Source: a virus
Strand: one strand, 5' to 3'
IMG/VR virus record: IMGVR_UViG_3300021406_000019
Span: 1-42,707 of that record
Length of the DNA stretch: 42,707 nt
The notes under the pieces were generated by a model that did no database searches, was not told the DNA's origin, and was given only the letters and a program-made list of their open reading frames with translations. Positions 5,966 to 13,389 of the stretch are shown here, piece after piece. A program made the position numbers and the translations under genes. Each line of letters starts with the position of its first letter. Positions within the stretch are counted from its first letter, which is position 1.

Positions 5966-7128
5966 TATCGTGTTTCGCTGGACAAAATATAGTCCTCGCG
6001 AGCCTGACGTTTTCTCGACCGTTTACCCATTAAATCTTTCGATTCGAGGATTCGTTTTATTCCCCGATCAAAAGCATCCATGGGAACCGATTTCAGTCCG
6101 TCTGCCGCCGCGAACCGTGCCGCCTGCAATACTGCGTTCTTGATTTGGCCTCCCGTCAGCGCAAATTCCGCAAGCTTATCAATCGAAACATCTTTGCCCA
6201 AAGGCATTTTGGAAGGGATAAGATGCGTCCAGATTTCCGCGCGGGCGGAGAATCCAGGTTCGGGAAATTCAAGAATCAGCGACAACCGGCGTTCCAAGGC
6301 ATCGTCCAGCGTATCAATCCGGTTCGTCGCCAAGATGCACACCCCGTCGAATTTTTCGATTTCGGTAAGCAATGTATTGATCTCCGAACTGATAATCATG
6401 CCGACATCGTTCCGCGACGTAATCAGAGAATCGCACTCGTCGAGGAAGAGAAGTTTTTTGCTGGATTTCGCTTCCTGAAATGCTTTCTGGATGTTCTTCT
6501 GGGTTTCCCCTGCCATATAGCTTTGGAGTTCTGCGGAACCGACGGACATAATTTCTTTGCTCAATGCCTTTGCAATGCAGTGTGCCGCCCACGTCTTTCC
6601 GGTTCCCGGGCCGCCGTGGAAAAGCATCGTCATGCCCTTGCCGTACTTGATGGTCTCACCCAGTCCCCAGTCGTCGAAGATAAGCTTCGTGTGTTCGTGC
6701 TGCTTGAGAACCGCGATGATTTCCTTCTTCATTTCTTCTGCGATAACCAAGGGGCGCAGATGGGCAAGGTCAACATTCTGGATTTTCTCGACTTCGGGAA
6801 TGATTAATTCGCAGTCGCTCGTCCAAGATTTTCCGTCAAATGCAACCAACCATGAACGTGCATATCCCGAACCCGTATCTCCGTCATCCCGCAGAACGCT
6901 TATTTCCTTAGGATTTGAAATATGCACTACCGTCCCCAGAACGTTAAATTCCTTCAAAATCACGCGGTCGCCGACCTTAAAGATTTTTACCTTTTCACTT
7001 TTTACTTTTTGAGTCGGCATAGGATTTTTATTGTTTGTTGGCGGTAGAACTGGGATACTCAAATTGGACAGGGAAAGCATTGCTTTCAGAAATGAATCAT
7101 TTGGGTCGTTAGGATTGGAAGTAGCCAT
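5965..7128 (-). CDS. AAA+ ATPase with N-terminal KOW-like domain, 387 aa
   Basis: AAA+ protein of the classic remodelling clade. Walker A GPGTGKT at residues 173-179, pore-loop-like 'LQSYMAGET' at 201-209, Walker B LLFLDE at 226-231, sensor-1 'ATNR' at 267-270 and arginine finger 'ALERR' at 277-281, then a lid 'LTGGQIKNAVLQAARFAA'. Residues 50-112 are a small domain shared with the 139-aa protein at 4950..5369. Such ATPases unfold or remodel proteins or complexes. Neighbouring SSB-like, exonuclease and ParB-like genes suggest replication or recombination, but no helicase signature is seen. The start at 7128 shares its A with the upstream stop (TAATG). Confidence 0.92.
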   Translation of the reverse strand: MATSNPNDPNDSFLKAMLSLSNLSIPVLPPTNNKNPMPTQKVKSEKVKIFKVGDRVILKEFNVLGTVVHISNPKEISVLRDDGDTGSGYARSWLVAFDGKSWTSDCELIIPEVEKIQNVDLAHLRPLVIAEEMKKEIIAVLKQHEHTKLIFDDWGLGETIKYGKGMTMLFHGGPGTGKTWAAHCIAKALSKEIMSVGSAELQSYMAGETQKNIQKAFQEAKSSKKLLFLDECDSLITSRNDVGMIISSEINTLLTEIEKFDGVCILATNRIDTLDDALERRLSLILEFPEPGFSARAEIWTHLIPSKMPLGKDVSIDKLAEFALTGGQIKNAVLQAARFAAADGLKSVPMDAFDRGIKRILESKDLMGKRSRKRQAREDYILSSETR

Positions 7129-7460
7129 TAGAAGTTCGTTTCACTGGATTTTTTCGCGATACGAATGAACTCGTCGATACTATACAGCTTATCCTCCTGA
7201 TCCTTCGTGAACCGGTACGCGTCGGTTGTTTCCACCTCGACATCTACTGCGGCAATATTCCGCTTTTCCTGATGCCGCATAATGGACAATTTGTGCTGCG
7301 CTACTTCCTGTCGCATCTTGTTCAGGAGCTGGGCTTCGTCGATGCGCAGAAGGTTAAGGCGGAATGCGGCATTCAACCAGTCTTCGCGGGGAATCGCTTT
7401 CTTCGATTCAACCAAGGACTTCATGTAATTCAGGATGTTGTCCGACGTTATGGGATTCAT
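7128..7460 (-). CDS. Hypothetical helical protein, 110 aa
   Basis: No recognised family. Charged helical protein with a long central segment (LNAAFRLNLLRIDEAQLLNKMRQEVAQHKLSIM, about 30-62) that could be a coiled coil. It lies between the SSB-like protein (TAACC-ATG junction) and the AAA+ ATPase (TAATG overlap), so it is co-translated with them and may be a loader or adaptor for the ATPase; that role is a guess from position. Confidence 0.75.
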   Translation of the reverse strand: MNPITSDNILNYMKSLVESKKAIPREDWLNAAFRLNLLRIDEAQLLNKMRQEVAQHKLSIMRHQEKRNIAAVDVEVETTDAYRFTKDQEDKLYSIDEFIRIAKKSSETNF

Positions 7461-7462
7461 GG

Positions 7463-7867
7463 TTAGAAAGGAATTTTAGAAACATCGTCTTCGTCTTTCT
7501 CCCCCGATTCGCCGAGAATTTCGAGAATCTTTGCCGTCGTATCCTCGATCCGTCGAAGCTGGGTGAACAAGTTTTCTACAAGACTGCCGCTCCATGGGCC
7601 GGATGCTTTCGCGGTGCGCGGCTCTATAATCGTCCGGCTGGGTGCGTAGGGCTGATTCGTTTTCGGGTTTATCTTGGTAGATGGTTTCTCCTCGTAGGCA
7701 ATCTGAATCGTCTTCCCGATAGCGGTGAGGTATTTATCCTCGAAGGTCGTATACCGCGAACCGTCAGTTGCGACAACCGAATACATCGTCCACGGGCGAT
7801 TCTGACTCGTTGTGCCACGGGCAACATCTTTCACCTCGGCTACCGTTATCGTTATTTCCTTAGGCAT
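7463..7867 (-). CDS. Single-stranded DNA-binding (SSB-like) protein, 134 aa
   Basis: Short beta-rich N-terminal part (ITITVAEVKDV...RPWTMYSVVATDGSRYTTF...GKTIQIAYEEKP) compatible with an OB fold, then a helical linker and an acidic tail ending 'EKDEDDVSKIPF'. The D-D...P-F end is the partner-binding tip of bacterial SSB proteins (DDDIPF). Sequence identity to standard SSB is not obvious, so the fold is inferred. It is located directly after the RecB-like exonuclease (stop TAA, C, ATG), fitting a replication and recombination unit. Confidence 0.72.
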   Translation of the reverse strand: MPKEITITVAEVKDVARGTTSQNRPWTMYSVVATDGSRYTTFEDKYLTAIGKTIQIAYEEKPSTKINPKTNQPYAPSRTIIEPRTAKASGPWSGSLVENLFTQLRRIEDTTAKILEILGESGEKDEDDVSKIPF

Positions 7868-7868
7868 G

Positions 7869-8648
7869 TTATTTTTTTGTTATTCTTGGCAACTCTTTTG
7901 AACCTGTTGGGATTTTCTTCCAAACAAGTTCTAACGGGAAGTCTTTCTGACTTGGCTGCTGGCCTGCCGTTTCCTTAGCCCAGATATTCTGCGCCGATTT
8001 GAACAAACCATACTGATCCTCGATTTCCGTAAATTTGAACTTGTCCTTGTTGCGCGCGTAGCCCACCTGCAAGATGGCGATTTTTTCGACTTCTTTATCG
8101 GCTTGCTTATACGCCGAAACCTGCAATTCATGGGACGGGTAGATATCCTTGGAAGTCTTGATGTCGATAATCCAGATTTCGCCGTTGATTTTAACCTTCA
8201 TGTCGATCGTCCCCGCGTAATTCTCTTCTTCGTTGACTAGGGTATAGTCCACCGCGAGAATTTCCGGCTGTGTCTTGTGCAGCCAATTCACGAAGCTCAT
8301 GATGGCTTCGTACTCGATGGCAGTCAGTTCTTTCGGCTCTTCGCCGTCGGCGGAATATTTGTCGGTAATCTTCACGGTGTTCCCGAGAAGAATATCGGAA
8401 ATTGCTTTGTGTACCCTGCTCCCTTTTTCTCCTGCGGCGATTTTGATTGCCTCTGCCTCGTCGTAACCGTGTTCGGCAAACCAGCGCATGTAGCCAACTC
8501 CCTTTGGATAGTACGAACAAATCCACGTTGTCGATGGCATATACCTGTCAGGCTTATTTTCTTTTGAGATAATATACCACCGCTCATCTGAAAGGGTTAA
8601 CTGAACAATACCCCTAGCGGAATCAACCACCCTTCTTTCAACTTTCAT
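7869..8648 (-). CDS. RecB-family PD-(D/E)XK exonuclease, 259 aa
   Basis: Cas4/RecB-like nuclease. In order: 'GSRVHKAI' with H80; 'AVDYTLVNEEENYAGTIDMKV' with acidic residues near 140 and D149; 'IIDIKTSK' with D162 and K164; 'HELQVSAYK' with Q176 and Y180. This is the full core of the PD-(D/E)XK exonucleases used by phages for end resection or recombination. No iron-sulfur cysteine cluster is seen, unlike Cas4. The N-terminus overlaps the end of the HNH gene by 11 nt. With the SSB-like gene next to it, a resection-annealing role is plausible. Confidence 0.88.
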   Translation of the reverse strand: MKVERRVVDSARGIVQLTLSDERWYIISKENKPDRYMPSTTWICSYYPKGVGYMRWFAEHGYDEAEAIKIAAGEKGSRVHKAISDILLGNTVKITDKYSADGEEPKELTAIEYEAIMSFVNWLHKTQPEILAVDYTLVNEEENYAGTIDMKVKINGEIWIIDIKTSKDIYPSHELQVSAYKQADKEVEKIAILQVGYARNKDKFKFTEIEDQYGLFKSAQNIWAKETAGQQPSQKDFPLELVWKKIPTGSKELPRITKK

Positions 8649-9117
8649 TCCTTAATTTTTTATCATATTTCCTGTGGCAACTTCGGCAGAGTGCCATATA
8701 ATCATTTAAATTTCTTTTATATTTATGGTCTTTATTGGCCCAATCTAATTTTTTTTCACGAATTCCGCAATGTTCGCAAGATTCTGGTTTTTCCTTATTA
8801 CGGATGACCCAAGCATGTTTCGGTCCGTACTGCGTTAATTCTCCTTTCCACATTCCGTTTTTCTCGTCGCGGCCAATTCCTTTCATTCCTTTATTCCATG
8901 CTACCTGCCCAATATGCGCAAGCGACATTTTCTTTTGGTACATTGGATTAGCCCAAAGAATTTTTTGTCTTTCGGAAGAAAAAAACTTAACCGAACATTT
9001 AGGAGAACAGTATCTTCGTTTATCCCATTGCTTATCCGATCCCGTCCCCTTTTTTCTAAAGTACCGCCCGCCACATTCGCAAATCTTGCTCTCGATTCCA
9101 GTGGTTCTACTTTTCAT
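8638..9117 (-). CDS. HNH homing endonuclease with zinc and NUMOD3-like parts, 159 aa
   Basis: N-terminal Cys cluster (CECGG...CSPKC), a NUMOD3-like segment 'SLAHIGQVAWNKGMKG' near residues 70-85, and a C-terminal HNH core 'CEHCGIREKKLDWANKDHKY...MALCRSCHRKYD'. The start at 9117 is decided by the promoter: TGGTATATT, six bases, ATG; six further upstream codons (MWYIES) would cover the promoter itself. The 3' end invades the exonuclease gene by 11 nt. It is a free-standing mobile gene rather than intron-borne, since both flanking frames look complete. Confidence 0.87.
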   Translation of the reverse strand: MKSRTTGIESKICECGGRYFRKKGTGSDKQWDKRRYCSPKCSVKFFSSERQKILWANPMYQKKMSLAHIGQVAWNKGMKGIGRDEKNGMWKGELTQYGPKHAWVIRNKEKPESCEHCGIREKKLDWANKDHKYKRNLNDYMALCRSCHRKYDKKLRNES

Positions 9118-9241
9118 GCTTTCAATATACCACATTTCATCTCTTCTCGGCAGAAGAAAGGGACTTCGATTTTAGGATTTACGATCCAGCGTTCCAGCGT
9201 GAAATCTACCCTACTTTCTCCATCCCCTTAACTTCTGCCAT
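9114..9241 (-). pseudogene. Frameshifted mini-gene (about 42 aa if repaired)
   Basis: From the promoter at 9248 an ATG at 9241 opens MAEVKG and hits a TAG after 11 codons. In the -1 frame from the GGGG run (9224-9227) a clean coding frame continues through 'SRVDFTLERWIVNPKIEVPF' to a TGA overlapping the HNH start as ATGA. One extra G in the run would join them into a protein of 42 residues. Either a recent indel, an assembly error in a homopolymer, or a phase-variable tract. The product resembles nothing known to me. Confidence 0.45.
9124..9132 (-). promoter_or_regulatory. Extended -10 promoter, leaderless, for the HNH gene
   Basis: TGGTATATT, six bases (GAAAGC), then the ATG at 9117. The hexamer ends exactly six bases before the start codon. 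Confidence 0.65.
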
Positions 9242-9247
9242 AGGGGA

Positions 9248-9276
9248 AGTATACCATACCCCTTCCAATAACGCAA
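9248..9276 (-). promoter_or_regulatory. Sigma70-like promoter, leaderless, for the mini-gene
   Basis: -35-like TTGCGT (9276-9271), 17-bp spacer, extended -10 TGG-TATACT (hexamer 9253-9248), then six bases (TCCCCT) and the ATG at 9241. Confidence 0.6.
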
Positions 9277-9287
9277 GTGGTAAGGTA

Positions 9288-9434
9288 TCAAGGTTTTGCG
9301 ACGGGTTTTTCATCTGGAAAAAGACCAGATTTTTCAACCTTTTCTTCCTTTTTCTTGATAGGTTCTAGTTCCTTTAACTTTTCCAAAATCTCCTTCGCAT
9401 CGTAATTCTTCATTTTACCTGCATGTCGTTTCAT
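9288..9434 (-). CDS. Small charged protein, 48 aa
   Basis: Short frame starting as ATGA overlap with the methyltransferase stop (ATG 9434), with a second Met at 9413. Highly charged helix (AKEILEKLKELEPIKKKEEK) then 'SGLFPDEKPVAKP'. The overlap with the methyltransferase supports expression. No family recognised. Confidence 0.6.
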   Translation of the reverse strand: MKRHAGKMKNYDAKEILEKLKELEPIKKKEEKVEKSGLFPDEKPVAKP

Positions 9435-10087
9435 AGGAACATTGGTACTTGTGCGTTTGCGACTCTTTCCGAAGCAACTTTATAAAATTCTTCCGAAACT
9501 TCGATACCGATATAATTTCTCCCCATCTGTTTCGCGGCCATAAGGGTCGTCCCGCTACCGCAGAATGGATCGAGAACGATATCGCCTTCCTTGGTATAAC
9601 ATCTGATTATCTTCGCCATAAGAGAAATCGGTTTTTGTGTCGGATGCAATTCGTTTCCCGTTCCTACGGCGTGAATGACATCGCTTATTGCATTTTCTGG
9701 TTTTTCCGGATGTCCCTTGCTTAAAAGGTAAGCTTGCTCATGCTGTCCTCTTGTAAACCATCCCAGCCCCATATTATTCTTCACCCAGACTATATGCGAT
9801 TTAATTCCAAAGCCTGCCTGTTTGAATGCAGATACGAATTTGTCGGCATCTGGCCATCCGTAAAATGTTAGGCAAAGACTATCGGGTTTCATGACCCGAT
9901 AAATTTCCGAGAACACAGGAAGAATCCACGAATCGTCTTTGTCGTTTGCGATAATATCCCATTTGTCTTTACGGCGGTTGCTTTGCCACTCCACAAGATA
10001 CGGGGGATCGGTGGCCACAAAGTCTACGCTGCCATTGGGAAATGTTTTAAGAACCTCTAGACAATCTCCTAAAATTATATTATTCAT
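9431..10087 (-). CDS. DNA N6-adenine/N4-cytosine methyltransferase, beta-type, 218 aa
   Basis: Site-specific DNA amino-methyltransferase using S-adenosylmethionine. Catalytic motif IV 'TDPPY' at residues 26-30 comes first and the AdoMet motif I 'DPFCGSGTT' at 173-181 comes last, the order of the beta class. Motif X-like 'HPTQKP' is at about 148-153 and the small middle region serves as target recognition domain. The start at MNNIILGDCLEVL overlaps the stop of the small basic gene as ATGA and has AAAGGTGA upstream. No restriction endonuclease lies next to it, so it is an orphan enzyme, probably masking phage DNA from host restriction or marking DNA for expression. Confidence 0.93.
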   Translation of the reverse strand: MNNIILGDCLEVLKTFPNGSVDFVATDPPYLVEWQSNRRKDKWDIIANDKDDSWILPVFSEIYRVMKPDSLCLTFYGWPDADKFVSAFKQAGFGIKSHIVWVKNNMGLGWFTRGQHEQAYLLSKGHPEKPENAISDVIHAVGTGNELHPTQKPISLMAKIIRCYTKEGDIVLDPFCGSGTTLMAAKQMGRNYIGIEVSEEFYKVASERVANAQVPMFL

Positions 10088-10251
10088 TTCACCTTTTGAA
10101 ACCGTCCGTTCGCGCCGCGCTTCCGGCGGCCGGAAACCAGAGCTTCGCGAACCGATTTTTTCTGCCGGTTGCGGAAGGCTTCGTGCTTTTCCGGATTCTT
10201 TTCCCAATATTTCTTCCTCAGTTTTGCTAGTTCTTTTCCTGGGTTTGTCAT
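10084..10251 (-). CDS. Small basic protein, 55 aa
   Basis: Lys/Arg-rich 55-residue protein (MTNPGKELAKLRKKYWEKNP...EALVSGRRKRGANGRFQKVK), with no recognised family. A longer in-frame extension would run over the tRNA gene, so the ATG at 10251, 15 nt after the tRNA, is used. Its stop overlaps the methyltransferase start as ATGA. It probably binds nucleic acid. Confidence 0.72.
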   Translation of the reverse strand: MTNPGKELAKLRKKYWEKNPEKHEAFRNRQKKSVREALVSGRRKRGANGRFQKVK

Positions 10252-10265
10252 AATTTTTGTTTTAG

Positions 10266-10338
10266 CGAATGGCGTAGGGATCGAACCTACCACGGCAAAA
10301 TTTGGAGTTTCGCCCGCCAGCCTTGGACATGGCCACTC
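10266..10338 (-). tRNA. tRNA-Trp (anticodon CCA)
   Basis: 73-nt cloverleaf on the minus strand. The acceptor arms GAGTGGC and GCCATTC pair over 7 bp (one G-U) with discriminator G, as expected for tryptophan. Anticodon stem CGAAA/TTTTG closes the 7-nt loop CTCCAAA with anticodon CCA. A 5-nt variable region and a T arm GTAGG-TTCGATC-CCTAC follow. The D arm is the weakest part. No CCA tail is encoded. It is the only tRNA I find. Confidence 0.85.
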
Positions 10339-10562
10339 TACTTCTTTACCACCCACTTATTTTGGCACGGTTCGCAGGAAATGCAATGGGATATGGCATA
10401 GACTTTTCCTATTATTTCCATCATGTTCTCGGCCTCCGCCTGCGTGAACGGTTTCGCACGCGGCAGAAGTTTTAACTCTAATTCCCCCATTTTTTCGGTG
10501 TTTACCAAGGAATCTATTTTACGGATCATGGCCTCGAAATCTAGTTTCTTGCGGAACATCAT
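10338..10562 (-). CDS. Hypothetical protein with C-terminal Cys motif, 74 aa
   Basis: Helical protein with 'CISCEPCQNKW' near the C-terminus, a possible metal site. Two adjacent ATGs (10562 and 10559) are possible. A TATAAC hexamer ends six bases before the second, making it a weak member of the leaderless set. The stop codon touches the 5' base of the tRNA, so the two are likely made from one transcript and separated by tRNA processing. Family unknown. Confidence 0.7.
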   Translation of the reverse strand: MMFRKKLDFEAMIRKIDSLVNTEKMGELELKLLPRAKPFTQAEAENMMEIIGKVYAISHCISCEPCQNKWVVKK

Positions 10563-10578
10563 TGGGTTATAGATTTTA

Positions 10579-10719
10579 TTATTTATTAATTACCATCCCC
10601 ACTTGAACAAACATCATACCGACAATCGATCCGACACATCCTAGTAATCCTCCATGAATGGAGAAACCGCCAATCATCCCGCCACCAATGCAATTTAATA
10701 CGTAAGAAATTATTTTCAT
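10579..10719 (-). CDS. Tiny glycine-rich membrane protein, 46 aa
   Basis: Almost entirely hydrophobic with many glycines (LNCIGGGMIGGFSIHGGLLG, then VGSIVGMMFVQVGMVI), fitting two short membrane helices with a GxxxG-like packing face. Start 10719 overlaps the upstream stop as ATGA. It could be an auxiliary holin-like or immunity peptide; no direct evidence. Confidence 0.65.
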   Translation of the reverse strand: MKIISYVLNCIGGGMIGGFSIHGGLLGCVGSIVGMMFVQVGMVINK

Positions 10720-11123
10720 TTCGTTATATTTTTTATAATTTCTTCGGCCTTCTCCGCTACGGAACGGTGGTGGTGATTCCATCCGGTTTTGTCATACCAA
10801 GAGTTTGGCGTCGCGAGGAACAGGTCTTTGTCTATTTTCTGTTCCTCTCCGTTGATTTCCGCCGCGAACTTGGAAAGCAGGGCGGCTTGCTCGGCACGGA
10901 AGAATGCCTTGATGTCGAAATGTTCCTCCCTTAATTTTAGGCATTGCTCTCCTGATGGATTTTCACGCCCAGGATTATAGGGATACCTACATTCCGAATG
11001 CCCTTTGCCCCCTTCATTATTGTTATAACAACAGCTTCCATCAAAAGCGTGGTCAATGATCTTGGTGGAAGCTTTCTTATCAAACCGCTTCTCTATCTCC
11101 TCGATTTCAGTGTTGAAGTTCAT
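10716..11123 (-). CDS. Hypothetical protein, 135 aa
   Basis: No family recognised. It has three cysteines and a Gly/Asn-rich stretch at about residues 30-50 (SCCYNNNEGGKGHSEC), a helical middle (FFRAEQAALLSKFAAEI) and a His cluster 'GWNHHHRS' near 116-123, suggesting metal binding. Joined to both neighbours by ATGA overlaps. Confidence 0.72.
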   Translation of the reverse strand: MNFNTEIEEIEKRFDKKASTKIIDHAFDGSCCYNNNEGGKGHSECRYPYNPGRENPSGEQCLKLREEHFDIKAFFRAEQAALLSKFAAEINGEEQKIDKDLFLATPNSWYDKTGWNHHHRSVAEKAEEIIKNITK

Positions 11124-11425
11124 GGGTTTGGTTTCTTTTGATGGGTTAGTCCTAATTTCTTTAGATGTCGTGAGACCGACATGACGCTTTTGAATCCTAG
11201 TATGCGTTGTATCTGCCTCTGAGAATATCCTTGAGAGTGCAAGTGTCGGATTGATTCACGATTTTCCAGAACCTGTTTACGTCCTCTAGGTATTGGGTTG
11301 AGTTCCCGTTTGAGAAATGCGCGAAATAGACAACGAGAACATTGTGCCTTTTCATGTTCGTCGCAGAGCGAAAGAGTGCATATTCCAAACTCCTTATCGA
11401 AGCGTTGTATCAAGGAATAAGTCAT
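11120..11425 (-). CDS. Cys-cluster plus helix-turn-helix DNA-binding protein, 101 aa
   Basis: The N-terminal half holds 'CTLSLCDEHEKAQCSRC' (about residues 16-32), a likely zinc knuckle. The C-terminal half has 'ESIRHLHSQGYSQRQIQRILGFKSVMSVSRHLKKLGL', a clear resolvase/transposase-style helix-turn-helix. A small regulator is likely. Start and stop both form ATGA overlaps with neighbours. Confidence 0.78.
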   Translation of the reverse strand: MTYSLIQRFDKEFGICTLSLCDEHEKAQCSRCLFRAFLKRELNPIPRGRKQVLENRESIRHLHSQGYSQRQIQRILGFKSVMSVSRHLKKLGLTHQKKPNP

Positions 11426-12450
11426 GATATTTGTGGTTTGGTTTGTTCTGCTTCGAGGGCTTGGAGGGCGACGCGAATCCGTTTTACTGTCTCATTTATC
11501 ACCCGCTTTTCGTCGTCGGGGTCTTGAACATCCCAGTACTCAAACTCCACCGCTGCAATCGCCTTCTCGATAGCATCCCGCCCCCCTTCCTTGCGGGCGG
11601 CTGCGATGAGGTCGCGGATGTCGCGTAATAGGGCGTTAGGCCATTCTTGAAAATACTTTGACACGATAGCGCGAGCTTCTTCGATTCCATAGCCCAATGC
11701 GATTGCCTTATCTCCCTCTTCCTTCTCGGCGGGGCTGGAAGCTAGAGCTTGCGCCTCGCATATTCCCCCGTTATTTTGCGGGCTTCCAGTGTTATCCTTT
11801 CCCGCGCCAAGGATGCAAAACGTCAATCCGTTCCGGCGACACTCGTATTTAGAATGACTCCCTGTTGCAGTAGGTTCATCGCAAGCGCACTCGCGTGGGG
11901 ATATATTATCCTTTCGTTCAAGTATCTCTCCGGCCTTCTCCGCGCCGTCGAGGAAGTTATCGAGATCGAACTTCACATCGTCCAATAACGGCATTCCGGT
12001 GTATCCTTCGCCCGTGTCGGCATGGTTGGGATCGATTGACATAAGTCCGTTCGTATGGGTGTTTACTGCTGGATGGATGTTATTTTCGGTCGTGTTGGCG
12101 TGGTCGGCTTTCTCAAACAGCGCGCGAATTTTATCAGACCATAGGTCATAGCGGATTCCTTTCGTCTTCCATTCGGTATTCTCCGAGCGCGTGTCGGCGT
12201 AAAATTCCCTAAGAATCTTGCATACGGGGTCTTCGGCGAAGTAGCCGGTTGAATGGATTACTTCTCGCTGCATCTCATTCGATTTCTCGGCGGCCTTCCT
12301 GATGTTCTCTGGGTCGGAGATTATGTCTTTGACTGCGGGGCGGCGATGTATGCACTTTCCATCGACATTCAAACATCGGTCGTTATGCGCTGGCTCTCCA
12401 CAACCGTCGTTGAAGCTATGCGTCTGGCCCGATTCGTCATCTTTAAACAT
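11422..12450 (-). CDS. Hypothetical Cys-rich protein, 342 aa
   Basis: Not recognised. The N-terminus has 'CGEPAHNDRCLNVDGKCIH' (residues 17-35), a second Cys group 'CACDEP...KYECRRNGLTFC' lies near 190-215, and the C-terminal third is helical and charged (DLIAAARKEGGRDAIEKAIA). The middle looks linker-like with many Thr, Asn and Asp. It may be an accessory protein assembled from mobile modules, since the Cys segments look like phage small-protein zinc motifs. A TATATT hexamer lies about 23 nt before the ATG. The preceding gap is 66 nt, so this gene may open a transcription unit. Confidence 0.7.
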   Translation of the reverse strand: MFKDDESGQTHSFNDGCGEPAHNDRCLNVDGKCIHRRPAVKDIISDPENIRKAAEKSNEMQREVIHSTGYFAEDPVCKILREFYADTRSENTEWKTKGIRYDLWSDKIRALFEKADHANTTENNIHPAVNTHTNGLMSIDPNHADTGEGYTGMPLLDDVKFDLDNFLDGAEKAGEILERKDNISPRECACDEPTATGSHSKYECRRNGLTFCILGAGKDNTGSPQNNGGICEAQALASSPAEKEEGDKAIALGYGIEEARAIVSKYFQEWPNALLRDIRDLIAAARKEGGRDAIEKAIAAVEFEYWDVQDPDDEKRVINETVKRIRVALQALEAEQTKPQIS

Positions 12451-12516
12451 GTTTCCAGGTGTTATTAGTTAATATACTGTAGATAGTCGATTCACTTTCT
12501 CCATGAGGGGGATTAG

Positions 12517-12894
12517 TTAGAGGGTTAGTAATTTATTCTCTATGAGGTAGATAAGAAGTTTCCCACGGGCATCTGCTTCGGTTCGTGCCTCTCCGGCTTT
12601 CAAGGTGTTCTGGTGGTTCGTAATAAACCAAATTCCAGTTTCGTATTGCGCTGTTTGCCAGTTTTCGCTTTTGCTTGGCAACATCTCTCCCAGCTCAGCG
12701 ACGGTGAAGGCAGCATATCTGCGCAATGTCTTAGACTGTGGCGGTGCGTATGATATTTCCCAAGCGGAAGCCGACGCGTCTCCCTTCATATCTTGATACG
12801 AATTGTTCCACCAAAATAAACTCTCTTGCTCCACTCCCAGATTTTTAAGCTGACGAGCTAGCTCCAACGATACGACTTGATTTTCGAGTTTCAT
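12517..12894 (-). CDS. Hypothetical phage protein, 125 aa
   Basis: Alpha/beta protein with 'MKLENQVVSLELARQLKNLG', 'ESLFWW', 'AFTVAELGEMLP', and 'EARTEADARGKLLIYLIENKLL' at the end. This pattern is common in small uncharacterised phage proteins, but I cannot assign a function. It starts 9 nt after the stop of the small zinc protein at 12903 and is probably co-transcribed. Confidence 0.78.
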   Translation of the reverse strand: MKLENQVVSLELARQLKNLGVEQESLFWWNNSYQDMKGDASASAWEISYAPPQSKTLRRYAAFTVAELGEMLPSKSENWQTAQYETGIWFITNHQNTLKAGEARTEADARGKLLIYLIENKLLTL

Positions 12895-12902
12895 CTTAGT
12901 TT

Positions 12903-13073
12903 TTATTCCTTATGCTTCATTCCCCGTGTGCGACTCTTGGGGGGCTGGGAAGGGTAGATATTGTAATCACCCCAATGCTTATTTTCTTTTGAGTGGCGCG
13001 TTGCATCATCGTTATCCAAGAAAGGTTCGCCGCATTTCGGACAACGAGTTTTCTTATAAATCTTCTTCTTCAT
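12903..13073 (-). CDS. Small zinc-finger-like protein, 56 aa
   Basis: 56-residue basic protein: 'KKTRCPKCGEPF' gives C-x2-C at residues 11/14, and His at about 27 and 33 complete a plausible C2H2-like site. The tail is basic (SRTRGMKHKE). The ATG at 13073 overlaps the upstream stop as ATGA. Likely nucleic-acid binding. Confidence 0.68.
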   Translation of the reverse strand: MKKKIYKKTRCPKCGEPFLDNDDATRHSKENKHWGDYNIYPSQPPKSRTRGMKHKE

Positions 13074-13387
13074 TGTTTCATCTCCCCATCTGGGGAAGGG
13101 TTAGGTTCCATAAGTTCATCCAGTTTTTTATGCCATGCCTTCAGTTCGCGCCGCCAGTTCGGATTGATCCAGAAAAAGAAAATTCCCGACGCGGTGAATG
13201 TCATGATAAGCGATGCGAAATAAAGCGGCCAGGAATGGATGAATAATGAAACGAACATTCCGGTAACCCCTACAACACTGAATGGATGTCCAGTATAGCT
13301 GCGGCGACTCCAGATTTTGCAACGATCGCGAAACCCGTCAAGCTCGGCGAATACTTTTTCCATCTCTTCGGGGGTAAGGTTTTTCAT
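13070..13387 (-). CDS. Two-helix membrane protein, 105 aa
   Basis: Soluble N-terminus (MKNLTPEEMEKVFAELDGF), two membrane helices at about 40-58 and 62-80, and a charged C-terminal helix (RRELKAWHKKLDELMEPN). The ATG at 13387 follows the upstream stop by 2 nt. No family recognised; the topology suits an inner-membrane accessory or superinfection-exclusion protein. Confidence 0.72.
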   Translation of the reverse strand: MKNLTPEEMEKVFAELDGFRDRCKIWSRRSYTGHPFSVVGVTGMFVSLFIHSWPLYFASLIMTFTASGIFFFWINPNWRRELKAWHKKLDELMEPNPSPDGEMKQ

Positions 13388-13389
13388 GG

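Noticed and set aside
6145-6807. Plus-strand frame of 220 codons opposite the AAA+ gene
   Set aside because: The minus-strand frame holds every AAA+ motif; the plus frame shows none and has no promoter.
8560-8581. Another TGGTATATT promoter-like site
   Set aside because: It encodes Trp-Tyr-Ile inside the exonuclease and no ATG follows at six bases.
10251-10356. N-terminal extension of the small basic protein across the tRNA
   Set aside because: It would translate through the tRNA cloverleaf; a good ATG exists 15 nt after the tRNA.
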